Part shown: positions 1 to 5,530 of the stretch, in pieces
Layout: each line of letters opens with the position of its first letter
Position numbering within the stretch: the stretch's first letter is position 1
Origin: Thermoplasmata archaeon
Lineage (GTDB): Archaea > Thermoplasmatota > Thermoplasmata > Lutacidiplasmatales > UBA184
Direction: 5' to 3'
DNA: 6,207 bases
Assembly (NCBI GenBank): GCA_021823085.1
Contig: JAKAPG010000100.1
Span: 1-6,207, forward strand
Translations under genes and position numbers: made by a program
Notes under the pieces: generated by a model
Database searches by the model: none
Seen by the model: the letters and a program-made list of their open reading frames with translations, nothing else
What the model was told of the DNA's origin: nothing

Positions 1-823
1 TGGTGCGAGCAGGTGATCGACGCGGACATCGCGGCGTGCTTCGACCGACTACCGAAAGCGAAGGTGATGGACGCGGTCGAGCGCCGGGTGGTGGATGGGG
101 CCATGCTGAAGTTGATTCGGCAGTGGTTGGACTGTGGAGTGCAAGAGGGCGAGACCATCGAACACTCGGACCGGGGGACCCCGCAGGGCTCCCCCCTGTC
201 GCCCCTGTTGGCGAACGTGTATCTGGACCGATTGGACAAGGCGTGGAAGGCGAGTGGACTGGAATCGCGGTGGGGAGCGAATGCCCACCTCGTTCGGTAC
301 GCCGACGACAGTGTAATCCTCTGTGAACGGGGTGGGGAGAGGGCGAAAGCGACCTTGGACGCCATCGTGGCGGAACTGGGGTTGAAGCTGAACGCCGAGA
401 AGACGCGAGTGGTGAAGGCGGAGGACGGCTTTGACTTCCTCGGCTTTCACTTCTGGCGGCGTTACGACCCTCGGCGAGGCAAGAGGGTGACTCGATGGTA
501 CCCGTCGGGGAAGTCGGAGAAGAGTATACGGGCGCGCGTGCGAGCGCTGACGGAGACGCGGACGCTGGTTGGGGGGACCCCCTTCACGGCGCGGGAAGCG
601 GTAGAGAAGGCCGTAGGCGGATGGGCGGGGTATGCCCATCGAAGCATGGCCTTCGAGTCGTTCCAGCGGGTCTGGTGGTCTGCCACTGGCCGGCTGAACG
701 CGCTGTACCGGCGGTCGCGGAACCTCAGAGGTCTGGCGCGACACCAAGAGCAAGTGAGGCTGGGCTTGACGCTCAGCCACTGGCCGACACCCCGCCCCCG
801 CCGGTCCACGGGGGACCGTATGA
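1..823 (+). CDS. ltrA: Group II intron reverse transcriptase/maturase, 5'-partial, C-terminal frame end uncertain
   Basis: The protein reverse-transcribes the intron during retrohoming and, through its maturase (X) domain, helps the intron RNA fold. The frame is open from base 1, so the N-terminal RT motifs are missing. In order it shows: DIAACFD, with the first catalytic Asp; RGTPQGSPLSPLLANVYL (RT motif 4); YADD, the catalytic centre, near base 300; FLGFHF (motif 7) near 437; and a maturase thumb region containing VGGWAGYAHR near 620. No HNH endonuclease domain is visible at the C-terminus. The frame does not stop before domain V; it reads straight through it. The other two frames have stops at 821 (TGA) and 831 (TAG), just before domain V. 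A one-base slip in the C-rich stretch at about 785-802 would therefore end the protein where expected. I set the end at 823 on that reasoning; the reading frame itself continues. Family assignment is firm, the C-terminus is not. Confidence 0.87.
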
Positions 824-855
824 ATGCCGATAGCCGCTCGGAGAGCCCCGTCGGA

Positions 856-888
856 GAGCCGTATGCGGGAAACCCGCCCGTACGGTTC
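856..888 (+). ncRNA. Group II intron domain V hairpin
   Basis: This is the catalytic core helix of the ribozyme. The lower stem GAGCCGTA pairs with TACGGTTC, with the conserved AGC triad at 857-859. A two-nucleotide bulge region follows, and the upper stem GCGG/CCGC carries a GAAA-containing loop. The element is 33 nt by my count, against a usual 34, so the distal stem-loop is slightly short. Its place immediately after the maturase frame is the normal one. Confidence 0.9.
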
Positions 889-891
889 GAC

Positions 892-935
892 GAGGGGGCG
901 GTGGAATCGGACCTACGGTCCGCGCCCCCGCTCTA
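892..935 (+). ncRNA. Group II intron domain VI-like hairpin with candidate branch-point A
   Basis: GGGGGCG (894-900) pairs with CGCCCCC (923-929). An inner stem CGGACC/GGTCCG (908-913 with 917-922) is capped by a three-base loop, leaving a purine-rich bulge at 901-907. Domain VI normally carries a bulged adenosine 7-8 nt before the 3' splice site. A935 is at that distance if the intron ends at 941. The exact pairing at the base of the helix and the branch point are inferred. Confidence 0.6.
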
Positions 936-957
936 CTCTACCGACCCGGTCGAGGGG

Positions 958-1000
958 TGGAGACGCGGAGAGGCCGGCGATGGTCTCGGGCTCGTCTCCA
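958..1000 (+). terminator. Stem-loop between intron 3' end and ATPase stop codon
   Basis: TGGAGACG (958-965) is the exact inverse complement of CGTCTCCA (993-1000), and inside the loop GAGA (968-971) can pair with TCTC (984-987). It lies between two convergent units (intron on +, ATPase on -), where a shared transcription barrier would be useful. No T-run follows on either strand, so it is not a classical intrinsic bacterial terminator. It could instead be part of the site chosen by the intron, as some group II introns insert next to hairpins. Confidence 0.3.
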
Positions 1001-1002
1001 GC

Positions 1003-2262
1003 TCAAGACTCCGACGTGGTGACCGGGGCCGATCGTTGAGATCGCTCGAGCCACTCGGTGGCGGGCTCCTCGAGGGCACGACGAACCGGAAGACCGTTCC
1101 CCCCGACCCGAAGTTTCCGGGACCGCGGGAAGGCCCGGCCGAACGCGGCGAGCCCGTCTCGCCGGACGAACCCCGTTCCGCTCTTCACCTCGATCGCGAG
1201 GAGCTCGCGTCGGTTGGAGAGGACGAAGTCCACCTCCTGGTTCCTCTCGCGCCAGTACGAGACCTCGATGGGGCTCCCGAGGGTGGTATTCACGAGATGG
1301 GCTCCTACTGCGGATTCGACGAGCCTTCCCCAGTACTCCCGATCTCCTTGAGCTTCTTCGAAGGAGATCCCCGAAGTGGCGGTCATCAGCGCGGTGTTCA
1401 AGACGAGCAGCTTGGGGATCGATCCCCTCTGCCGCACGCGGCTGCCAGAATACTTCGGAAGGCCGGTCACCAAGCCGGAACCCCGGAGCAGCTCGAGGTA
1501 ATGCGCGAGGGTCGTGGTGTTGCCGGCGTCCTGAAGCTGCCCGAGCATTTTCTGGTACGACAGGATCTGACCCGAGTAGTCACATCCGAGACGAAAGAGT
1601 TGACGCAGCAGCGCCGGCTTATCGACCCGGGTGAGCAAGAGGACGTCGCGCGAGATGGTGGTTTCGATGAGGGAATCGAAGATGTAGGCCCGCCAGCGCG
1701 GGGGGTCCGCGACGAGGGGAGCGGCGCCCGGATAGCCTCCATAAAAGAGGTACTGCTCGAGGGTCCAGCCGAAGGCCGTCGACATTTCGGGGAACGACCA
1801 GTGGGGTACGGGGATGACCTCGAACCGGCCGGCCAGACTCTCGCTCAAACCGCGCTGGATCCGGAGTGGGGCCGACCCCAGGATCAGCACGCGCAATCGT
1901 CGTGTGGATCTCCGGTCGGCGTCCCATCGCCGTTTCAGGGTCTCGGACCACCCGGCCACTTTCTGCACTTCGTCCAAGACCAACAGGACGTCGCGACTCG
2001 TCCCCCGCGATTCCAGGGCTCTGGCCACCTCCCATTGGCTCTCGATCCACGAGGGATCACGCAGTCCAGGATCGTCGGCCGTGGCATAGTGGGCGGTGAG
2101 CCCCGAACTCTCTATCGCCTGCATCGCCAACGTGGTCTTTCCGGCCTGTCGTGGGCCCGAAAGCACCTGCATGAATCGAACGGGTTCGCGAAGTCGCCGC
2201 AAGAGAGCCTGCAATATAGGTCGCCGAAACGGGGGCGGAGGGGCCTCACCCATATTACTCAT
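1003..2262 (-). CDS. AAA-family ATPase with C-terminal DUF4143 / nuclease-like domain
   Basis: A 419-residue protein, usual length for this family of prokaryotic P-loop ATPases (AAA_14 plus DUF4143), whose cellular role is poorly defined. Numbering from ATG 2262: Walker A GPRQAGKTT at about 36-44; Walker B LLVLDEVQ at about 93-100; a sensor-like strand LILGSAP at about 126-132; the family motif GGYPG at about 175-179; and a C-terminal stretch with EVDFVL (Asp345) and AIEVKSG (Glu358, Lys360), which resembles the core of a PD-(D/E)xK nuclease fold. All key residues are present and the frame is intact. Start choice: ATG at 2262 (MSNMGEAP); TTG at 2265 and ATG at 2253 are alternatives. No good Shine-Dalgarno sequence is seen, and the start sits inside an AT-rich palindromic array, suggesting a short-leader or leaderless message under autoregulation. 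The gene stands alone, convergent with the intron. Family firm, function unknown. Confidence 0.92.
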   Translation of the reverse strand: MSNMGEAPPPPFRRPILQALLRRLREPVRFMQVLSGPRQAGKTTLAMQAIESSGLTAHYATADDPGLRDPSWIESQWEVARALESRGTSRDVLLVLDEVQKVAGWSETLKRRWDADRRSTRRLRVLILGSAPLRIQRGLSESLAGRFEVIPVPHWSFPEMSTAFGWTLEQYLFYGGYPGAAPLVADPPRWRAYIFDSLIETTISRDVLLLTRVDKPALLRQLFRLGCDYSGQILSYQKMLGQLQDAGNTTTLAHYLELLRGSGLVTGLPKYSGSRVRQRGSIPKLLVLNTALMTATSGISFEEAQGDREYWGRLVESAVGAHLVNTTLGSPIEVSYWRERNQEVDFVLSNRRELLAIEVKSGTGFVRRDGLAAFGRAFPRSRKLRVGGNGLPVRRALEEPATEWLERSQRSAPVTTSES

Positions 2263-2296
2263 CAAATTGAGTAATATTACTCACATACTTGAGTAT
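2254..2296 (-). promoter_or_regulatory. Symmetric four-half-site palindromic array over the ATPase start (candidate operator)
   Basis: Four copies of an 8-base half-site alternate in direction: ATTACTCA (2254-2261), TGAGTAAT (2268-2275), ATTACTCA (2276-2283) and TGAGTAT plus one mismatch (2290-2297). The two central copies abut as a perfect 16-base palindrome, TGAGTAATATTACTCA. The outer copies sit six bases away on each side, so starts are spaced 14, 8 and 14, symmetric about 2275/2276. A further inverted pair, ATACT-TG-AGTAT (2285-2296), overlaps the right end. The block is AT-rich in GC-rich surroundings and covers the ATPase start codon (2260-2262). This layout suggests binding by a symmetric dimer or tetramer repressing ATPase expression; the binding protein is unknown. 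Confidence 0.65.
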
Positions 2297-2297
2297 T

Positions 2298-2541
2298 TCG
2301 AGAGACATCGCTTCGTCACCCCGAGAAGGTCGACGCCCGCGCGCCGATGGAAGACGACGAACCCCGATGTACCTCGGTCCGCGGTGCTCCTGGCGGCAAT
2401 CGAAGACCTGCCCTGGCGGGCCGGGTGGATGCCCCCCAGCGTGGCCGGCCGTCGTGGAGCGAGGATACGGATGGACTCGAAGGGCCGACTATCGGGACGC
2501 TCATAGGCCCCCGGTCCCGCGCGGCCCTCGGCGGGGCGCTC
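2298..2541. other. Intergenic stretch without a recognised gene
   Basis: Between the ATPase promoter and the presumed end of the IS630 element. Short open frames exist on both strands, but none has a recognisable motif and the stretch is GC-rich throughout. I see nothing I can name in it. Any upstream promoter element for the ATPase would lie at its left edge. Confidence 0.5.
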
Positions 2542-2593
2542 TAGTGGGCGTTTCCGGAAGTCCCTAGCTTAGCACATCCTACCGTCACACGGG

Positions 2594-2947
2594 TCACGAG
2601 AGGTACGCGAGACCGGCGGTGTCGAGACACTCCTCGGGGGTCCCCCCCATGGCCCCGCTCGGCAGGTACGACCGCTCGTAGCGCTCCTCGCTGTACTTGT
2701 AGAACGCGAACCCCCACCGGTCCGGTCGGCCCACATACTCCAGTCGGCACAGATGCGTCGCCACCTCCTCCCCCTCTCCCGTCTCCTCATCGAGAAGATA
2801 GGCGTCTACCCACGCGAATCTCCCCCGGAACGAGACCTCGAGCCGGTCGTATCGCCCCTTCCACGCCTTCGAGGCATGGGCCTCGAGGCGTTCCCTCAAC
2901 GACTTCTGGAGGTCCTCGGGGATCGTCCCTCGCCCTTTCGTACTGAC
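2594..2947 (-). CDS. Conserved hypothetical protein of the type found beside IS630-like transposases
   Basis: About 117 residues from the chosen left limit. Conserved-looking blocks in order: an N-terminal TIPEDLQKSLRERLEAHA helix; GRYDRLEVSFRGRFAWVDAY; THLCRLEYVGRPDRWGFAFY; YERSYLPSGAMGGTPEECLD; and a terminal LAYLS. I recognise this pattern from a widespread family of small uncharacterised proteins, and I recall such genes near transposases, but I know of no function. The start is a problem. By alignment memory the protein should begin about where the codon at 2947 is GTC, preceded by a GA-rich tract, and no ATG, GTG or TTG lies there. In-frame alternatives are GTG 2998 or ATG 3040, both inside the transposase 3' end, which is read in another frame. 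The frame is also open upstream into the first part of the transposase, but only because of the transposase frameshift. It could be a live small gene or one that has lost its start. Confidence 0.6.
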   Translation of the reverse strand, partial: VSTKGRGTIPEDLQKSLRERLEAHASKAWKGRYDRLEVSFRGRFAWVDAYLLDEETGEGEEVATHLCRLEYVGRPDRWGFAFYKYSEERYERSYLPSGAMGGTPEECLDTAGLAYLS

Positions 2948-3997
2948 TTCCCCCTCGGAGGGGGAGGAGGGTCTCCGTTCTTGTCCTCTTCCTCCCACCG
3001 CTTCAGGTCCTCCGAGAGCTCCTTGCGGGTGGAGCGCCATCGGAACGGAGGGGGGTGTCGGTTCCGTCGCGCGAGGAACCTTCGGATCCTCCCCTTCGCC
3101 TCCTCCTGCGACCGGAAGTCCCGCGGGGTGAGCGCCTTCTTTGTCAGGATGAAGAGCACGATCTCCTCCGGGTCCACCTAACTCGCATGCACCGGGGTGT
3201 GCAGCACCTGGGCGTTCCGGAACGTCGAGCGCAGCCACGGGCCGAAGCTCTTCGGGTGGTGCGCGCTCCCGTTGTCCACGACCCAGAAGACCCGAGGAGC
3301 GTGGGCATACTCCCCGCCCCATCACCTCGCCCACGAACTTCCGGAAGGACTCCGCGTCGTTGCGCTCCGGGAAGGCCCCGAAGAGCTTCCCCGATCGGAC
3401 CTCAAGCCCTCCGACGAAGGTGATGGTCCCGTGGCGCCGGTACTCGAACTCCACCTTCCCGCCCTCCCCCGCTCGAGGAGGGCGGGTGGGGACCAACCTC
3501 TCCAGGATCTGGATGCTGGTCTTCTCGTCCGCACAGATGACCCGGTCCATGGGGTCCAGCGGCTTCCCTTCCCATGTCCCGGTGTAGAGGTCCAGGATGG
3601 GCCCGGCCTTCTCGAGGAAGTCCGGGGCGCGTTTGTGGATCCAGGTCCGGTAGAACCAGGGACGGATCCCGTCCTCGTGGAGGATCCTCCACAGGGTGGT
3701 GCGGCTGGGGAGCGGGAGGATCCTCTCCTTCCGGATCTCGGTATGGAGGTCGGAGATGGAGAAGCGGCTCCGGGGGAGGCCCCTCTCTGCCGGGAGTTCG
3801 CAAGCGATGGCCTTCACCTGGACGAGAGTCCGAGGGCCAAAGGTCGGGGGGCGACCGGAGCGGGGACGGTCCTGGAGCGCCGCGAGGTGCGCGGAAGCGT
3901 AGCGCTTCCTCCAGGTCTTGACCGTCTGGAGGGCGCATCCTACGGCTCGGGCGATGGCATGGTTACCGATCCCGTCGGCGGCGAGTGTGGGTTCGCG
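2896..3997 (-). pseudogene. IS630-family DDE transposase, N-truncated, frameshifted and interrupted by UAG
   Basis: Cut-and-paste transposase of the Tc1/mariner-like IS630 group. First frame (3997-3314): a helix-turn-helix region LAADGIGNHAIARAVGC...TVKTWRKRYA; the linker LQDRPRSGRPP; AIACELPAERGLPRSRFS; then CADEKTS with the first catalytic Asp (codon 3529-3527). At 3311-3315 a run of four G on the coding strand holds one base too many. The frame then moves to EYAHAPRVFWVVDNGSAHH, carrying the second Asp (3276-3274), and to VLHTPVHAS. At 3180-3178 UAG stands where the family has Trp (HASWLNQIE). The frame continues VDPEEIVLF, with the expected third acidic residue at 3165-3163, then KKALTPRDF and PFRWRSTRKEL, ending at 2896. 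The usual 40-odd N-terminal residues are missing. All three acidic residues survive, so decay is recent; programmed shift plus readthrough is possible but less likely. Confidence 0.88.
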
Positions 3998-4045
3998 AAA
4001 GTCTGGTACCCCATTTCGCGAAACTTCTGATCCACCCTCTGTTCG

Positions 4046-4150
4046 GAGATGACGGGTCCGATACGGCGGTCCCTTGAAGTGGAGGATCCAGCCGCGCTCG
4101 AGCACCCGGTCCAAGATCGCCTCGGCCAGATCCGGGTCGTGTAGCGCGCG
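4046..4150 (-). pseudogene. IstB-like (IS21 helper ATPase) C-terminal fragment
   Basis: In the frame that leads into the IS630 transposase, the residues before it read LHDPDLAEAILDRVLERG, then WILHFKGPPYRTRHL. This matches the tail of IstB-like ATP-binding proteins, where a segment like DP-x-LA-x-AILDRLL is followed by the strand and turn GxSYR. IstB assists the IS21 transposase IstA through ATP-dependent target selection. No Walker A or B motif is found upstream, so only the last roughly 35 residues remain. After RTRHL the frame runs on without a stop into the IS630 helix-turn-helix region, so an IS630 element probably landed in or beside an older IS21-type element, with loss at the junction. 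The match is short; assignment is moderate. Confidence 0.5.
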
Positions 4151-4265
4151 CCCCCGCCAGTATAGGGGGGTCCCTCGATCAGGAGTCGGAGCTGCCCCAG
4201 TGCTCCCGCATGGGATTGGAAGTATAGTTCCATGCCCGGCCTTGGCAGCCTGCCGAGCCCGTGTC

Positions 4266-4466
4266 CTAGTCGACGCTCGAACGATGCGCGAACCGTGGGA
4301 AGATGATCGTCGAGCCCTCGCGCTGGTAGATTCCCCGGGACTCGCCGACGCGCAATCTCCACAATTCCGTCAAGGCTCTCAGGGGACGGCTATCCCAGCC
4401 GGGACGGGCGCGACCGGGGGTTTCCTGCAGTAGGGCCATGGCCGCCGCGAATCGTCGCTGGCTTTC
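4266..4466 (-). pseudogene. RelE/ParE-like toxin, C-terminal fragment
   Basis: The - strand frame ends SQRRFAAAMALLQETPGR, then PGWDSRPLRALTELWRLRVG, then ESRGIYQREGSTIIFPRFAH and RSSVD. The order PL..L..LWRLRVG.xR.IY, a hydrophobic strand and a final HR.xV plus an acidic or aromatic residue is the C-terminal pattern of RelE-superfamily mRNA-cleaving toxins. Only about 66 residues fit; a full toxin has 80-95. Upstream in this frame the sequence looks random, while the neighbouring frame (4501 to about 4450) reads LTILLRAENGPGKASDDS, which could be a displaced N-terminal part after one frameshift; that piece is speculative. The usual terminal Tyr is Asp here. No convincing RelB-type antitoxin lies upstream, and the divergent VapBC pair begins about 280 bases away. 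A broken toxin orphan is the best reading. Confidence 0.5.
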
Positions 4467-4719
4467 CCGGGTCCGTTCTCCGCCCGGAGAAGGATCGTCA
4501 GCCCGGGGGTCGCGCACGGGACCCACCCCGGCGGCGCGCCCCGAGCCCCACAGTGCGGTTTTTCGGCTCAGTTGACGTCCTTCGGGGGGTGTGGGAACGA
4601 GAACATTTTGGGGTTGCCCGCCGGGAGCACGAGGAACCTTCGGAGGACGCTCACGAGCTCGGATCCTGGCCCGGATGCGCAGATTCGATCGACCCCGGGA
4701 CATGCCTCCTTAGGCTCAT
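4467..4719. other. Intergenic stretch; possible degenerate frame on the - strand
   Basis: Lies between the RelE-like fragment and vapB. On the - strand a short frame ending in TGA at 4568-4570 reads GPGSELVSVLRRFLVLPAGN, then PKMFSFPHPPKDVN, with GC-rich third positions typical of coding sequence here. AGGAGG (4708-4703) lies upstream on the same strand. I do not recognise the protein and cannot choose a start, so it is not called as a gene. It could be what is left of the toxin's partner. Confidence 0.25.
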
Positions 4720-4724
4720 ATGCA

Positions 4725-4744
4725 GCGTATCGCATACTATACGC
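4725..4744 (+). promoter_or_regulatory. Inverted repeat upstream of vapB (candidate autoregulatory operator)
   Basis: GCGTAT (4725-4730) and ATACGC (4739-4744) form an inverted repeat with an 8-base spacer, and inside it GTAT (4727-4730) and ATAC (4734-4737) form a second nested pair. It ends two bases before the preferred vapB ATG (4747). Ribbon-helix-helix antitoxins bind such repeats with their toxin to repress their own operon, so this is the expected place. CATATG at 4718-4723 lies about 25 bases before the ATG and could serve as an archaeal TATA-like element for a leaderless message. Confidence 0.5.
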
Positions 4745-4746
4745 AG

Positions 4747-4956
4747 ATGAGCGCCGCCACGACGGTGCGGGTTTCGCGAGACACCCTCGCCGAGCTCGAG
4801 CGATTCCAGCACGCACTGCGGACCGCGACGGCCGATGAGACGATCCGCGCGGTGCTCAAGATGCAACGCGCCGCCGTCATCGGCCGACTTTCCGGCAGTC
4901 TTCGCGGCCGCGTGACTCGGTTCCAAGAGGCGGACCGCCTTGACGGTGATCGTTGA
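4747..4956 (+). CDS. vapB: VapB-family ribbon-helix-helix antitoxin
   Basis: A 69-residue protein, normal for a type II antitoxin. The N-terminal strand TTVRVS (residues 5-10) is followed by helices RDTLAELERFQHALRTATAD and ETIRAVLKMQR, the pattern of a ribbon-helix-helix DNA-binding dimer. The C-terminal tail RGRVTRFQEADRLDGDR, rich in charged residues, would lie over the toxin active site. ATG 4747 is preferred over ATG 4720 because similarity starts there and because the inverted repeat lies between them; the longer start would add nine residues, MQRIAYYTQ. The gene overlaps the VapC frame by 17 bases (TTG start) or 11 bases (GTG start), indicating translational coupling. It neutralises the RNase activity of VapC and probably represses the operon. 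Of the intact genes in the window, only this pair lies on the + strand. Confidence 0.85.
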   Translation: MSAATTVRVSRDTLAELERFQHALRTATADETIRAVLKMQRAAVIGRLSGSLRGRVTRFQEADRLDGDR

Positions 4957-5350
4957 CTCGTTCGCCTGGATCGAGTTCCTCAGGGGAACGCCTCTCGAAC
5001 CGGCGATTCGGCGACAGCTCGCGGCCGCCGACGTGGTGGCCACGCCCGACTTGGTGCTCGCGGAGGTCGCGCGGAAGCTCGCCCGCGACGGGATCTCGCG
5101 GGCGATTGCGGGCCGCAAGCTGCGGGACATCTCCACGCTGAGTAACGTCGCTCCGGTCACCATCGATGTCGCGCTCGGCGTCGCGCGGGCCGATGACGAT
5201 CTCCGAGCGAACGCGAAGGCTCGGGGTCTCGATCGCCCGGGGCTCGCCGACGCCGTGGTCCTCTCGACGACGAGGACCCTCAACGGGAAGGTCCTGACGG
5301 GCGACGCGCATTTTCGCGGCCTCCCGGAAACCGAATGGCTCGGCCCCTAG
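4940..5350 (+). CDS. vapC: VapC-family PIN-domain ribonuclease toxin
   Basis: A 136-residue PIN-domain protein, usual toxin length. The acidic active-site residues are all present: Asp6 in VIVDSFAWIEFL, Glu42 in LVLAEVARKL, Asp104 in GLADAVVLSTTR, and Asp122 in VLTGDAHFRGLP. These residues bind divalent metal and cleave RNA, in known VapCs often tRNA or rRNA; the target here is unknown. The start is TTG 4940 (MTVIVDSF) or GTG 4946 (MIVDSF); there is no ATG near the conserved start. Both overlap the end of vapB, as expected of a coupled antitoxin-toxin operon where the antitoxin is made first. No disabling change is visible, so the pair is probably active and could stabilise this decaying region by addiction. 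Confidence 0.92.
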   Translation: MTVIVDSFAWIEFLRGTPLEPAIRRQLAAADVVATPDLVLAEVARKLARDGISRAIAGRKLRDISTLSNVAPVTIDVALGVARADDDLRANAKARGLDRPGLADAVVLSTTRTLNGKVLTGDAHFRGLPETEWLGP

Positions 5351-5530
5351 AACGCGACGCGGCTATGGGATGAGCACGGATCTTTAGGGAGCTCCCGACC
5401 GTACGTGCGACCGGACGGGGCTTCGAACTTTCATGAAATGCCCGCCGGGCAACCGGCAAAGGGGTTCGAATTCCTGGCGCACCAGCAGGTCCCGAACTTG
5501 GTCGCTTGACCATCGGAGGGGGAGCCCACG
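5351..5530. other. Intergenic region downstream of vapC with small palindromes
   Basis: No recognised gene. It contains the perfect 10-base palindrome TTTCATGAAA (5429-5438) and a small hairpin, GCCGG-GCAA-CCGGC (5444-5457), whose loop is of GNRA type. The sequence GGGGTTCGAATTCCTGGCGCACCA resembles a tRNA 3' end (5461-5484), but no tRNA fold supports it. The hairpin could help end vapBC transcription; this is weak. Confidence 0.3.

Larger units (their letters stand above)
1..941 (+). mobile_element. Group II intron, 3' portion (5' end outside window)
   Basis: A self-splicing retroelement whose 5' RNA domains and the first part of its encoded protein lie upstream of the window. The visible part has the expected order: reverse transcriptase/maturase frame, then domain V, then a domain VI-like hairpin, then a 3' end in the sequence CTCTACTCTAC. 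That is a common form of bacterial and archaeal group II intron 3' end, finishing in AC, with an A seven bases from the end (935) that could serve as the branch point. The exact 3' splice site (about 941) is inferred, since the uninterrupted target site is not visible. The intron stands in the same orientation as no other intact gene nearby: the next gene (ATPase) is convergent and ends about 60 bases downstream, so the insertion looks intergenic. Confidence 0.85.
2542..3997 (-). mobile_element. IS630-family insertion sequence remnant with adjacent small gene
   Basis: The element is defined by the IS630-type transposase pseudogene on the - strand plus the small conserved gene at its 3' end. 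A candidate terminal sequence lies at 2542-2562: TAGTGGGCGTTTCCGGAAGT, starting with the TA that IS630 elements duplicate on insertion. I found no convincing inverted partner on the other side, which fits loss of the transposase N-terminus there. At that side the transposase frame runs directly into an IstB-like tail. Boundaries are therefore approximate: the 2542 end is a guess from TA plus resemblance to such ends, and the 3997 end marks where transposase similarity begins. Confidence 0.55.

Noticed and set aside
826..2274. Long + strand open frame continuing from the maturase across the whole ATPase region
   Set aside because: It runs antisense to the ATPase, which has full Walker and DUF4143 motifs. 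The + translation is low-complexity Arg/Pro/Gly-rich without motifs, a typical shadow in GC-rich DNA.
2289..2567. Several small + strand open frames between the ATPase promoter and the IS end
   Set aside because: Biased composition, mutually overlapping in different frames, no recognisable motif, no start signal.
3197..4030. A 277-residue + strand open frame
   Set aside because: It is the exact antisense shadow of the transposase, with no domain of its own.
2594..4114. A single 506-residue - strand protein
   Set aside because: The middle (3313 to about 2950) is out-of-frame translation of the transposase; the second and third catalytic residues lie in another frame. It is an IstB tail, a transposase piece and a small gene joined by chance.
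4940..5311. - strand open frames opposite vapC
   Set aside because: Shadows of the PIN-domain gene, which carries all four active-site acids in the + frame.
5461..5484. tRNA 3'-end-like sequence ending in GCACCA with a TTCGAAT T-loop
   Set aside because: The T-stem would need a G-T pair where G53-C61 is almost invariant, and no matching acceptor 5' strand, D-arm or anticodon arm is found upstream. A tRNA-derived attachment site cannot be supported either.
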